NCBI GenBank assembly: GCA_902464615.1
Contig: CABQKA010000009.1
Span: 23,162 to 87,161, forward strand
Source of the DNA: an uncultured Prevotella sp.
GTDB lineage: Bacteria; Bacteroidota; Bacteroidia; Bacteroidales; Bacteroidaceae
Length of the DNA stretch: 64,000 nucleotides
Reading direction: 5' to 3'
Shown: positions 1 through 6,840 of the stretch, one piece after another
How the letters are laid out: every line of letters starts with the position of its first letter
How positions within the stretch are numbered: position 1 is the first letter of the stretch
Notes under the pieces: model-generated
What the model was told of the DNA's origin: nothing
The model's input: only the letters and a program-made list of their open reading frames with translations
Database searches by the model: none
Translations under genes and position numbers: made by a program

Positions 1-31
1 GCACTACATCACCCTATTCAAAAACTATCAC

Positions 32-526
32 ATGCAAACAGGAGACCTCATCCCGGAAATACTGGGTACGGACGAAACGGGCCGCGAAGTACGCCGCGCG
101 GATTTCGCAGGCCGCCGGTTCGTCCTCTACTTCTACCCCAAAGACAACACCGCGGGCTGCACCGCCGAGGCATGCAGCCTGCGCGACCACTACGACGCGC
201 TGCGCGCCGCGGGGTGGGACGTCGTCGGTGTGAGTGCCGACAGCGCCCGCTCCCATCAGAACTTCATCGCCCGCCACGGCCTGCCCTTCCGCCTCATCGC
301 GGACACGGAGCACCAGCTGGCTGAAGCCTTCGGCACATGGGTGGAGAAACACATGTACGGCAGGACCTACATGGGCATGGCGCGGACAACGTTCCTCATC
401 GGAGCGGACGGCCGCGTGGAACGCATCTACGCCGCCAAACAGGTCAAGACCAAAACACACGGCGAACAACTGCTGCGCGACCTCGAAGCCCCGACGGAAA
501 CCCCGGAAAAGCCCGGGCAAGCCTGA
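32..526 (+). CDS. bcp: Thioredoxin-dependent peroxiredoxin, Bcp/PrxQ type
   Basis: A 164-residue peroxiredoxin that reduces hydrogen peroxide and organic hydroperoxides in the cytoplasm, using thioredoxin for regeneration. The sequence YPKDNTAGCTAEACSLRD holds the peroxidatic Cys43, and Cys48 five residues later is the expected resolving cysteine of the atypical two-cysteine Bcp subgroup. The length matches the family. The frame is open back to the window edge, so the ATG at 32 is chosen because the conserved family N-terminus (GDLIPEI) follows it. recA begins 53 bp downstream on the same strand, and co-transcription is likely. The C-terminal tail (PTETPEKPGQA) is low-complexity and probably disordered. 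The first 31 bases cannot be assigned. Confidence 0.95.
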   Translation: MQTGDLIPEILGTDETGREVRRADFAGRRFVLYFYPKDNTAGCTAEACSLRDHYDALRAAGWDVVGVSADSARSHQNFIARHGLPFRLIADTEHQLAEAFGTWVEKHMYGRTYMGMARTTFLIGADGRVERIYAAKQVKTKTHGEQLLRDLEAPTETPEKPGQA

Positions 527-579
527 CACCAACCCGCGCGGCCCTACCCCGCCGCGCCCCACGAACACAACAAACCAAC

Positions 580-1602
580 ATGGCAAAGAAAGAAGAAGAA
601 CAGACAAACGGCGTGAGCGAGAAGCTCAAAGCCCTCCAGGCCGCCATGGCCAAGATAGAAAAGGACTTCGGTAAAGGGTCCATCATGAAGCTCGGGGACG
701 AGCAGGTGGAAAACGTCGAAGTAATCCCCACGGGCAGCATCGCGCTCGACGCCGCCCTGGGTGTAGGCGGCTACCCGAAAGGCCGCATCATTGAAATCTT
801 CGGCCCGGAAAGCTCCGGAAAGACAACGCTGGCCATCCACGCCATAGCCGAAGCGCAAAAGGCAGGAGGCATCGCCGCCTTCATCGACGCGGAGCACGCC
901 TTCGACCGCTTCTACGCCGCAAAACTGGGCGTCAACGTGGACGAACTGCTCATCTCGCAACCGGACAACGGCGAACAGGCCCTCGAAATCGCCGACCAGC
1001 TCATCCGCTCGTCCGCCATCGACATTATCGTCATCGACTCCGTGGCCGCCCTGACCCCCAAGGCCGAAATCGAGGGCGACATGGGCGACAACAAGGTGGG
1101 ACTCCAAGCCAGGCTGATGAGCCAGGCCCTGCGCAAGCTCACCTCGACCATCAGCAAGACGAACACGACGTGCATCTTCATCAACCAGCTGCGCGAGAAA
1201 ATCGGCATCATGTTCGGCAACCCGGAAACCACGACGGGCGGCAACGCGCTGAAATTCTATGCCAGCGTGCGCCTTGACATCCGCCGCGTCACGACCATCA
1301 AAGACGGCGACCAGCCCATCGGCAACCAGGTGCGCGTCAAAGTCGTCAAGAACAAAGTGGCGCCCCCATTCCGCAAGGCGGAGTTCGAGATTACCTTCGG
1401 CGAAGGCATCTCCCACATCGGCGAAGTCGTAGACCTCGGTACGGAGCTGGGCATTCTCAAGAAAAGCGGCTCGTGGTTCAGCTACGGCGACACCCGTCTG
1501 GGGCAAGGCCGCGACGCCGTGAAGCGCGTCATCCAGGACAACCCGGAGCTGTGCGAAGAGATCGAAGCCCAAATCAAAGACGCTCTGAAAGAACAGCCAT
1601 AA
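580..1602 (+). CDS. recA: Recombinase RecA
   Basis: RecA is the DNA-dependent ATPase that forms filaments on single-stranded DNA for homologous recombination and triggers LexA-type autocleavage. The 340-residue product has the Walker A motif GPESSGKTT, the conserved IDAEHAFD block, the L1/L2 DNA-binding region (NQLREKIGIMFGNPETTTGGNALKFY) and the usual C-terminal domain. The frame stays open about 240 bases upstream, but that part is the other-frame shadow of bcp; the start is the ATG at 580, which begins MAKKEEEQ, a typical lysine/glutamate-rich RecA N-terminus. No SOS box can be assigned with confidence. A weak 7-bp inverted repeat (1606-1644) follows the stop. Confidence 0.98.
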   Translation: MAKKEEEQTNGVSEKLKALQAAMAKIEKDFGKGSIMKLGDEQVENVEVIPTGSIALDAALGVGGYPKGRIIEIFGPESSGKTTLAIHAIAEAQKAGGIAAFIDAEHAFDRFYAAKLGVNVDELLISQPDNGEQALEIADQLIRSSAIDIIVIDSVAALTPKAEIEGDMGDNKVGLQARLMSQALRKLTSTISKTNTTCIFINQLREKIGIMFGNPETTTGGNALKFYASVRLDIRRVTTIKDGDQPIGNQVRVKVVKNKVAPPFRKAEFEITFGEGISHIGEVVDLGTELGILKKSGSWFSYGDTRLGQGRDAVKRVIQDNPELCEEIEAQIKDALKEQP

Positions 1603-1660
1603 GCTCCTGACGGCACGTCCGCGGACCCGCCGAACGGCGTCAGGCCAACACGTACACACC

Positions 1661-1960
1661 ATGAAGAAAATGATTTTCAGCCTCCTCGCCATCCTGGCCA
1701 TGACCGGTTGCGGGAAAGGCAGCGTAGACGCCCAATACGTAGACCTTATCCATAAAGGCACGGAAGCCGTCCGCGAAGCCCCCGACGCCGATGCCGCCGA
1801 AAAAGCCGGCGAGAAGTACGACAAAATGTTTGCGGACTTCGAGGCGCAACATGCCGAAGAACTGCAAGAAAAGAAAGACGACGCAAAAGCCGTAGCACGG
1901 ATACAGGAAGCCATGCGCGAATACGTGCTGACACGCATCGGCCGGGCCGACAGCAAATAA
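1661..1960 (+). CDS. Small predicted lipoprotein of unknown function
   Basis: A 99-residue protein with a lipoprotein signal: residues 1-16 are basic then hydrophobic and end in the lipobox LAMTGC, with Cys17 as the predicted lipidated residue. The mature part is charged, rich in Ala, Glu, Lys and Asp, and predicted to be helical (AEKAGEKYDKMFADFEAQHAEELQEK), possibly a short coiled coil. I do not recognise a characterised family. It follows recA by 58 bp on the same strand and is followed by a strong bidirectional terminator shared with the converging nitroreductase gene. No function is proposed beyond an envelope-anchored helical protein. Confidence 0.8.
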   Translation: MKKMIFSLLAILAMTGCGKGSVDAQYVDLIHKGTEAVREAPDADAAEKAGEKYDKMFADFEAQHAEELQEKKDDAKAVARIQEAMREYVLTRIGRADSK

Positions 1961-1998
1961 AGCCCTCCGCGCGTTAACAAGCGGCCGCCGAAAATCAC

Positions 1999-2047
1999 AT
2001 GCGCCCGCCTCACCTTTCCGAATACCGGACGGGAGAGGCGGGCGCAT
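1999..2047. terminator. Bidirectional hairpin between convergent genes
   Basis: ATGCGCCCGCCTC (1999-2011) pairs perfectly with GAGGCGGGCGCAT (2035-2047), a 13-bp GC-rich stem between the stop codons of the lipoprotein gene and the nitroreductase gene. There is no long T tract, so it may act as a processing or stabilising structure as much as a classical terminator. Confidence 0.65.
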
Positions 2048-2062
2048 ACCGTTTCCGCACCA

Positions 2063-2803
2063 TTACGCCAAGAACCCCTGACGACGCAACGCTTCGAGAA
2101 GCCCGCGGCTCATTTCCTCGCAGTCCTTACGCGTATAACGGATATCCGTAAAAATCTGCGCCAACGTCTGCTTATGATTAATGCGCACGAACTCTTGGTT
2201 TTCTGGAAGTGCCTCCTTCGCCGCATAATCCCGGTCGACAGTATCCGGAGTGACCGGATGGTACGTCTCTTCGTGCAGCACGGCCGAAAGCGGCAAGCGG
2301 TCTGTCTGGGGCGGCTCTTCCGCTGGCCAGCCCAGCGTTATGGTAGCGACAGGAAACACCAGAGGCGGCAACTGCAGGGTTTCTATGATGTCAAGCGGAC
2401 GGTAAACCGTCGTACCCAGAAAGCAAAGTCCCAGTCCCTCCGCCTCGGCCAAGGTGCAGAATGTCTGGCAATAAAGCAGTGCGTCCGTAGCAGCATTCAT
2501 GAACGAAAGGAAATTGTCATAACCAGGCTCAGCCTGCCGGCAGCGGCACCACTCCGTCGTGCGGTGATAATCGGCACAGAAAGTAAGGACCACCGGTGCA
2601 CCGGTGACCATCGGCTGGTTAAAATGGCAAGGAGCCAGCCTGCGCTTCATCTCGTCCGAACGGGTCACCACCACGCTATAAAGCTGAAGGTTGCCCATAG
2701 TCTGCGTGCGCTCAGCCTCTTCGAGAAGAGCGCGGAGCAATTGCCCCTCAACGGGACGGTCGGCATATCTGCGCACCGACCGCCGGTTCTTGATAAAATC
2801 CAT
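2063..2803 (-). CDS. Nitroreductase family protein (NfsA/FRP-like)
   Basis: A 246-residue FMN-dependent nitroreductase-fold oxidoreductase. The N-terminal FIKNRRSVRRYADRPV block is the family's FMN phosphate-binding signature (RxSxR), and the central EAEGLGLCFLGT segment matches the conserved FMN-contacting glycine-rich region. The extended C-terminal helical part and overall length resemble the NfsA/flavin reductase subgroup rather than the short NfnB type. Such enzymes use NAD(P)H to reduce nitroaromatics, quinones or flavins; the natural substrate cannot be told from sequence. The gene stands alone, transcribed away from the phosphohexomutase gene, with a TAATTTTG -7 element upstream. Cys residues in the mid-region (WCRCRQAE) are unusual but not diagnostic. 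Confidence 0.9.
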   Translation of the reverse strand: MDFIKNRRSVRRYADRPVEGQLLRALLEEAERTQTMGNLQLYSVVVTRSDEMKRRLAPCHFNQPMVTGAPVVLTFCADYHRTTEWCRCRQAEPGYDNFLSFMNAATDALLYCQTFCTLAEAEGLGLCFLGTTVYRPLDIIETLQLPPLVFPVATITLGWPAEEPPQTDRLPLSAVLHEETYHPVTPDTVDRDYAAKEALPENQEFVRINHKQTLAQIFTDIRYTRKDCEEMSRGLLEALRRQGFLA

Positions 2804-2834
2804 AGTCTTTTGTCTTTAAGATAAAGTCAGAAAG

Positions 2835-2842
2835 CAAAATTA
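2835..2842 (-). promoter_or_regulatory. -7 promoter element for the nitroreductase gene
   Basis: TAATTTTG on the minus strand matches the Bacteroidetes TAnnTTTG consensus and lies about 32 bp upstream of the ATG. No convincing -33 element was found. Confidence 0.5.
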
Positions 2843-2975
2843 CATAAAAGCGGGCAAACCAGACCGACAGAGCGCCAAAAACTGAAGCTCGCACGGCCGG
2901 CCGTCAAAAACCGGGAAAAGGATAAAGGCATACTATTTTTTCAGTTCCATACTATGAATTTTTATCGATTGTTAG

Positions 2976-2983
2976 TATCTTTG
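2976..2983 (+). promoter_or_regulatory. -7 promoter element for the phosphohexomutase gene
   Basis: TATCTTTG is a perfect TAnnTTTG match, 59 bp upstream of the ATG at 3043, and sits in an AT-rich stretch that contrasts with the surrounding GC-rich DNA. Confidence 0.65.
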
Positions 2984-3042
2984 TAGCGATAAATAAAGGA
3001 CATGCCGAAAAAGATACAACGATTTCAAAATACAGTAATACT

Positions 3043-4434
3043 ATGACTTTAATCAAATCCATCTCAGGTTTCCGCGGCACCATCGGAGGCAAGCCGGGAG
3101 ATACGTTGAACCCGCTGGACATTGCGAAGTCCGTATCGGCATACGCCAGCCTGCGTGAACGCGTGGTAGGCCCCTACCGCCGCAAGGTTGTCGTGGGCCG
3201 CGACGCCCGAATCTCTGGAGAAATGGTTTCCCACGTGGTATGCGGCACCCTCATGGGCATGGGCTTCGACGTGCTGAACATCGGCCTGGCTTCGACCCCG
3301 ACGACGGAACTGGCCGTCACGATGGAGCGCGCCTGCGGCGGTATCATCATCACCGCCAGCCATAATCCGCGGCAGTGGAACGCGCTGAAGTTCCTCAACG
3401 AACACGGAGAGTTCCTCCCGCCCGAAGAAGCCAACGAAGTGGTGCGCCTGGCCAACAGCTGCGACTTCAAATATGCCGACGTAGACCATTTAGGCTGCTA
3501 CACGAAAAACTTCTACTTTGACCAGCGCCACATAGACATCGTCAAGTATCTCGAACTGGTAGACGTGGAAGCCATCCGGAAAGCCAACTTCCGTGTAGCC
3601 ATCGATACCGTCAACTCCGTAGGCGGCATCATCCTGCCGAAACTGCTGGGCCAATTGGGCGTCACGCAAGTGAAAGGCCTCAACCTGGAGCCCACCGGCG
3701 ACTTCGCGCATAACCCCGAACCGCTCAAAGAGCACCTGACAGGCATCTGCAGCCTGATGCACAGCGGACAGTACGACATAGGCTTCTGCGTAGACCCGGA
3801 CGTAGACCGTCTGGCCATGGTCTGCGAAGACGGCTCGATGTTCGGAGAGGAATACACACTGGTAGCCGTAGCCGACTACGTGCTGCAGCACACACCGGGC
3901 AACACCGTGTCGAACCTGTCGTCGACCCGCGCCCTGCGCGACGTCACGGAGAAATACAACTGCCACTACAACCCGGCGGCCGTAGGCGAAGTGAACGTGG
4001 TGACCAAGATGAAAGAGACGGGAGCCGTCATCGGCGGCGAGGGCAACGGCGGCGTCATCTACCCGGCCGCACACTATGGCCGCGACGCGCTGGTCGGCAT
4101 CGCTTTGGTTCTTACGTATCTGGCCAAGAGTAAGATGAAAGCCACGGAGCTGCGTGATTCGTTCCCGAAATACTACATTGCCAAGAACCGCATCGACCTT
4201 GACCCGAAGACCGACATCTACGCCATCCTGCAAAAGGTCAAGGAACTGTACAAAGACGAAACCGTCACGGACATCGACGGCGTAAAGATCGACTTTGCCG
4301 ACAAATGGGTACACCTGCGCAAAAGCAACACGGAACCGATCATCCGCGTCTATTCCGAAGCGCACACCATGGAAGAGGCCGATGCCCTCGGCAAGCAGAT
4401 TATGGACATTGTTTACTCCATGACAAAAGGATAA
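3043..4434 (+). CDS. glmM: Phosphoglucosamine mutase / alpha-D-phosphohexomutase
   Basis: A 463-residue alpha-D-phosphohexomutase. All four family signatures are visible: the phosphoserine loop TASHNPRQWN, the metal-binding DPDVDRLAM loop, the sugar-binding GGEGNGGV loop, and the C-terminal phosphate-binding RKSNTEPIIRVYSEA. GlmM interconverts glucosamine-6-phosphate and glucosamine-1-phosphate for peptidoglycan and LPS precursors. The GEGNGG loop and Bacteroidetes annotation practice favour GlmM, but phosphomannomutase or phosphoglucomutase activity cannot be excluded from sequence alone. It is a single-gene unit with its own TATCTTTG promoter element and is followed by three successive hairpins. 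Confidence 0.88.
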   Translation: MTLIKSISGFRGTIGGKPGDTLNPLDIAKSVSAYASLRERVVGPYRRKVVVGRDARISGEMVSHVVCGTLMGMGFDVLNIGLASTPTTELAVTMERACGGIIITASHNPRQWNALKFLNEHGEFLPPEEANEVVRLANSCDFKYADVDHLGCYTKNFYFDQRHIDIVKYLELVDVEAIRKANFRVAIDTVNSVGGIILPKLLGQLGVTQVKGLNLEPTGDFAHNPEPLKEHLTGICSLMHSGQYDIGFCVDPDVDRLAMVCEDGSMFGEEYTLVAVADYVLQHTPGNTVSNLSSTRALRDVTEKYNCHYNPAAVGEVNVVTKMKETGAVIGGEGNGGVIYPAAHYGRDALVGIALVLTYLAKSKMKATELRDSFPKYYIAKNRIDLDPKTDIYAILQKVKELYKDETVTDIDGVKIDFADKWVHLRKSNTEPIIRVYSEAHTMEEADALGKQIMDIVYSMTKG

Positions 4435-4443
4435 ATAGAGGAG

Positions 4444-4491
4444 AAGGACCGTGGCAGGGCAAGCAGCATACCTTGCCGCCCGGCGGTCCTT
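4444..4491 (+). terminator. Hairpin downstream of glmM
   Basis: AAGGACCG (4444-4451) pairs with CGGTCCTT (4484-4491), with internal GGC/GCC and GGCAAG/CTTGCC pairings. This is a long interrupted stem directly after the glmM stop codon. Confidence 0.55.
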
Positions 4492-4509
4492 GTCCCGCTC
4501 TCTCTCCTT

Positions 4510-4548
4510 AAGGCTTGTGCGGTGACCGGCTGTCACCACACAAGCCTT
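4510..4548. terminator. Second hairpin downstream of glmM
   Basis: AAGGCTTGTG (4510-4519) plus GGTGAC (4521-4526) pair with GTCACC (4532-4537) plus CACAAGCCTT (4539-4548), leaving a single C/A mismatch and a 5-nt loop. It is a 16-bp stem, a likely terminator for glmM. Confidence 0.65.
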
Positions 4549-4661
4549 CCTTAAATAAGGAACATACCCAACCGCGGCACAAACTGCCGGCGCTCATTTG
4601 TTTCAGCCCGCACCCTGGTCCCAGAATTAACGGGACAGACAAACGCGATGACTGTCACAGA

Positions 4662-4705
4662 AAAAGTTCCGGGACCATAAGGACAGTCCGTTTTCCGGAA
4701 CTTTT
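4662..4705. repeat. 11-bp inverted repeat upstream of the sulfatase
   Basis: AAAAGTTCCGG (4662-4672) and CCGGAACTTTT (4695-4705) are perfect inverted repeats with a 22-nt loop. The arms end in A and T tracts, so either strand could form an intrinsic terminator; alternatively it is a regulatory palindrome about 100 bp before the sulfatase. Confidence 0.5.
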
Positions 4706-4806
4706 CCTAAATCAGCCCGTTACCCATACGGCCGCATCCACAGACAACAAACCGACGCCTCTAACCATCGGCGGAAGTCCCTCCTACACAACAAACCAAC
4801 AACAAC

Positions 4807-6342
4807 ATGAAGAAAAACCTACTCCTGCTACTCCCCATGCTTCCAGCCGCCGTGGCCGGACAAGGCCGGTACAACATCGTCTACATCATGACAGACGACC
4901 ACACGGCACAAATGATGAGCTGCTATGACAAACGCTACGTGGAAACCCCCAACCTGGACCGCATCGCGGCCGACGGCGTGAAGTTCGTCAACAGCTATGT
5001 GGCCAACTCCCTCTCCGGCCCAAGCCGCGCCTGCATGCTGACCGGAAAACACAGCCACAAGAACGGATTCACCAACAACGAGCACGGCATCTTCGACGGT
5101 TCCCAGCAGACCATGCCCAAGCTGATGCAGCAGGCCGGATACCAGACAGCCCTCATCGGAAAATGGCATCTGGTCAGCCTCCCGACCGGCTTCGACTACT
5201 GGAACATCATCCCCGAACAGGGAAACTACTACAACCCCAGCTTCATCACCATGGACAACGACACGGTGACGGAGCGCGGCTACCTCACCAACATCATCAC
5301 CGACAAAAGCATCGCATGGATGGAGCACCAGCGCGACCGCAGCAAGCCCTTCATCCTCTTCATCCACCACAAGGCATGCCACCGGAACTGGCTGCCGGAA
5401 ATGAAATACCTGACGGCCTACGAAGACAAGACTTTCGCACTGCCCGAAACATTCTACGACGACTACGAAGGCCGCACTGCCGCCCAGCAGCAGCAAATGA
5501 GCATCGCCCGCGACATGGACATCGTCTACGACAATAAAATATACCGGCCGGGCATGCGCACCCCCCTGGCCCCCACATACCTGTCCATGATCAAGCGGAT
5601 GGACAAAGACGACATGCTCCGCTACTGCTACGTCTACGACAGCATCACGAACGACTTCCTCAACCGCCGCCTTGAAGGCAAGGCACTGGCCGAATTCAAG
5701 TACCAGCGCTACATGCGCGACTACGCCAAGGTGCTGAAAAGCCTGGACGACAACGTTGGCCGCGTGCTCGACTATCTGGAAGAGAAAGGAATGATGGACT
5801 CCACCCTCGTCGTCTACACTTCCGACCAAGGATTCTACATGGGCGAGCACGGATGGTTCGACAAGCGCTTCATGTATGAAGAGTCGCTCTCCACGCCGCT
5901 GGTCATGCACCTGCCCAAAGGGCTTGAGGCACGCGGCGACATTCAGGAGATGGTACAGAACATTGACTACGCTCCGACTTTCCTCGAACTGGCCGGCGTG
6001 AAACCGCCCAAAGACATTCAGGGCGTCTCGCTGCTCCCCCTGCTCGAAGGCAAGCACCCGCGCAACTGGCGTAAATCCATCTACTACCACTTCTACGAAT
6101 ATCCCGCAGAACACATGGTGAAACGCCACTACGGCGTGCGCACAGACCGCTACAAGCTGATCCATTTCTACAACGACATCGACAAGTGGGAACTCTACGA
6201 CCTGGAAAATGACCCGCACGAACTGCACAACCTCTACGGGCAGCCGGGCATGGAAAAGGTGACGAAACAGCTGCGCCGCGAACTGAAAAAGCTGCAAGAG
6301 GAATACGACGACCCCATACGCGAGCAATACCCACTGAACTAA
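4807..6342 (+). CDS. Secreted serine-type sulfatase (S1 family, heparan/GlcNAc-6-sulfatase-like)
   Basis: A 511-residue S1-family sulfatase that hydrolyses sulfate esters on glycans. Residues 1-18 form a signal peptide (KKNLLLLLPMLPAAVAG) with no lipobox, so the enzyme should be periplasmic or exported. The formylglycine motif is S70-G-P-S-R74 followed by ACMLTGKHSHKNG; having serine rather than cysteine means maturation by an anaerobic radical-SAM sulfatase-maturating enzyme, which is not encoded here. The metal-binding TDDH (residues 29-32) and TSDQGFYMGEHGWFDK blocks are intact. The C-terminal stretch ending in LYDLENDPHELHNLYG resembles N-acetylglucosamine-6-O-sulfatases. No SusC/SusD pair, lyase or maturase adjoins it, so it is not part of an obvious polysaccharide utilisation locus. 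Substrate assignment is inference. Confidence 0.92.
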   Translation: MKKNLLLLLPMLPAAVAGQGRYNIVYIMTDDHTAQMMSCYDKRYVETPNLDRIAADGVKFVNSYVANSLSGPSRACMLTGKHSHKNGFTNNEHGIFDGSQQTMPKLMQQAGYQTALIGKWHLVSLPTGFDYWNIIPEQGNYYNPSFITMDNDTVTERGYLTNIITDKSIAWMEHQRDRSKPFILFIHHKACHRNWLPEMKYLTAYEDKTFALPETFYDDYEGRTAAQQQQMSIARDMDIVYDNKIYRPGMRTPLAPTYLSMIKRMDKDDMLRYCYVYDSITNDFLNRRLEGKALAEFKYQRYMRDYAKVLKSLDDNVGRVLDYLEEKGMMDSTLVVYTSDQGFYMGEHGWFDKRFMYEESLSTPLVMHLPKGLEARGDIQEMVQNIDYAPTFLELAGVKPPKDIQGVSLLPLLEGKHPRNWRKSIYYHFYEYPAEHMVKRHYGVRTDRYKLIHFYNDIDKWELYDLENDPHELHNLYGQPGMEKVTKQLRRELKKLQEEYDDPIREQYPLN

Positions 6343-6353
6343 AGCGGCGGGCA

Positions 6354-6412
6354 ACGGGCCTTAGTCCCGGAAATACGGGCCTTAGCCCAGGAAAAAATTC
6401 CCTTAGCGGCGT
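6354..6412 (-). repeat. Tripartite 59-bp palindromic element, copy A
   Basis: Three 17-bp units at 6354-6370 (ACGGGCCTTAGTCCCGG), 6375-6391 (ACGGGCCTTAGCCCAGG) and 6396-6412 (AATTCCCTTAGCGGCGT), with 4-bp spacers aaat and aaaa. The degenerate AATTCCC end unit marks this copy as inverted relative to copies D and F. It lies 11 bp after the sulfatase stop codon. Confidence 0.85.
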
Positions 6413-6476
6413 GCCGGCCGCGGCCTGTAAAAGGCATGCCGCCCAAAAGCGGAAGGAAAACCTCACAATACGGCAG

Positions 6477-6507
6477 GGCTGCCAGAAAAAGGCAGCCTTG
6501 CCTTTTT
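6477..6507 (+). terminator. Intrinsic terminator downstream of the sulfatase
   Basis: GGCTGCC (6477-6483) pairs with GGCAGCC (6491-6497) around an A-rich 7-nt loop and is followed by TTGCCTTTTT. Confidence 0.7.
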
Positions 6508-6733
6508 CGTGTTCCCCATCCGGCAGCGCAAAGGCCGGCCGGCAGAAACTATGCCGGAAATGAAAGCCGGAAACCCATCCGGGAAAGGGCATAAGTGGCT
6601 GACTTTCTACACCGTAGTTATCCTTTTTGGACAACTTTCTCCAAGCCAAAGAGAGCTATACAATTCATTATCAATAATATAGAAATTCGATACGAGAAAC
6701 TTTCCCGGAAAAACAAAAGTTTGTCGTTATCCT

Positions 6734-6765
6734 TTTGGCTGCCCCGAAACTTATCCGTAGCTTTG
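6734..6765 (+). promoter_or_regulatory. nrdJ promoter
   Basis: TTTG at 6734-6737 (-33) and TAGCTTTG at 6758-6765 (-7) are separated by 20 bp, an excellent match to the Bacteroidetes housekeeping promoter. The predicted transcript starts near 6772, leaving a leader of about 70 nt before the ATG at 6841. Confidence 0.75.
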
Positions 6766-6840
6766 CACACGCTCCGGTTTTCTTTACGGAAAGACAAACC
6801 CGGCGCCAGCCTTACAGAATATTCAAGCACAACAATAATC

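Larger units (their letters stand above)
4435..4806. other. Gene-free stretch between glmM and the sulfatase
   Basis: This 372-bp gap contains three strong inverted repeats (listed separately) and otherwise about 100 bp before the sulfatase start in which I see no TAnnTTTG element or other recognisable site. Confidence 0.5.
6343..6840. other. Gene-free stretch between the sulfatase and nrdJ
   Basis: These 498 bp hold a copy of the tripartite 59-bp repeat (6354-6412), a terminator (6477-6507), and the nrdJ promoter (6734-6765) in an AT-rich segment. The nrdJ frame is open upstream of 6841, but that part precedes the promoter and is not coding. I see no cobalamin riboswitch despite the B12 dependence of the downstream enzyme. 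Confidence 0.6.

Noticed and set aside
1606..1644. recA terminator from a 7-bp inverted repeat
   Set aside because: The CCTGACG/CGTCAGG stem is short with a 25-nt loop and no T tract; too weak to list as a feature.
6343..6840. Cobalamin riboswitch upstream of nrdJ
   Set aside because: I looked for a B12-box (GCCACTG-like core) in the leader and intergenic region and found none.
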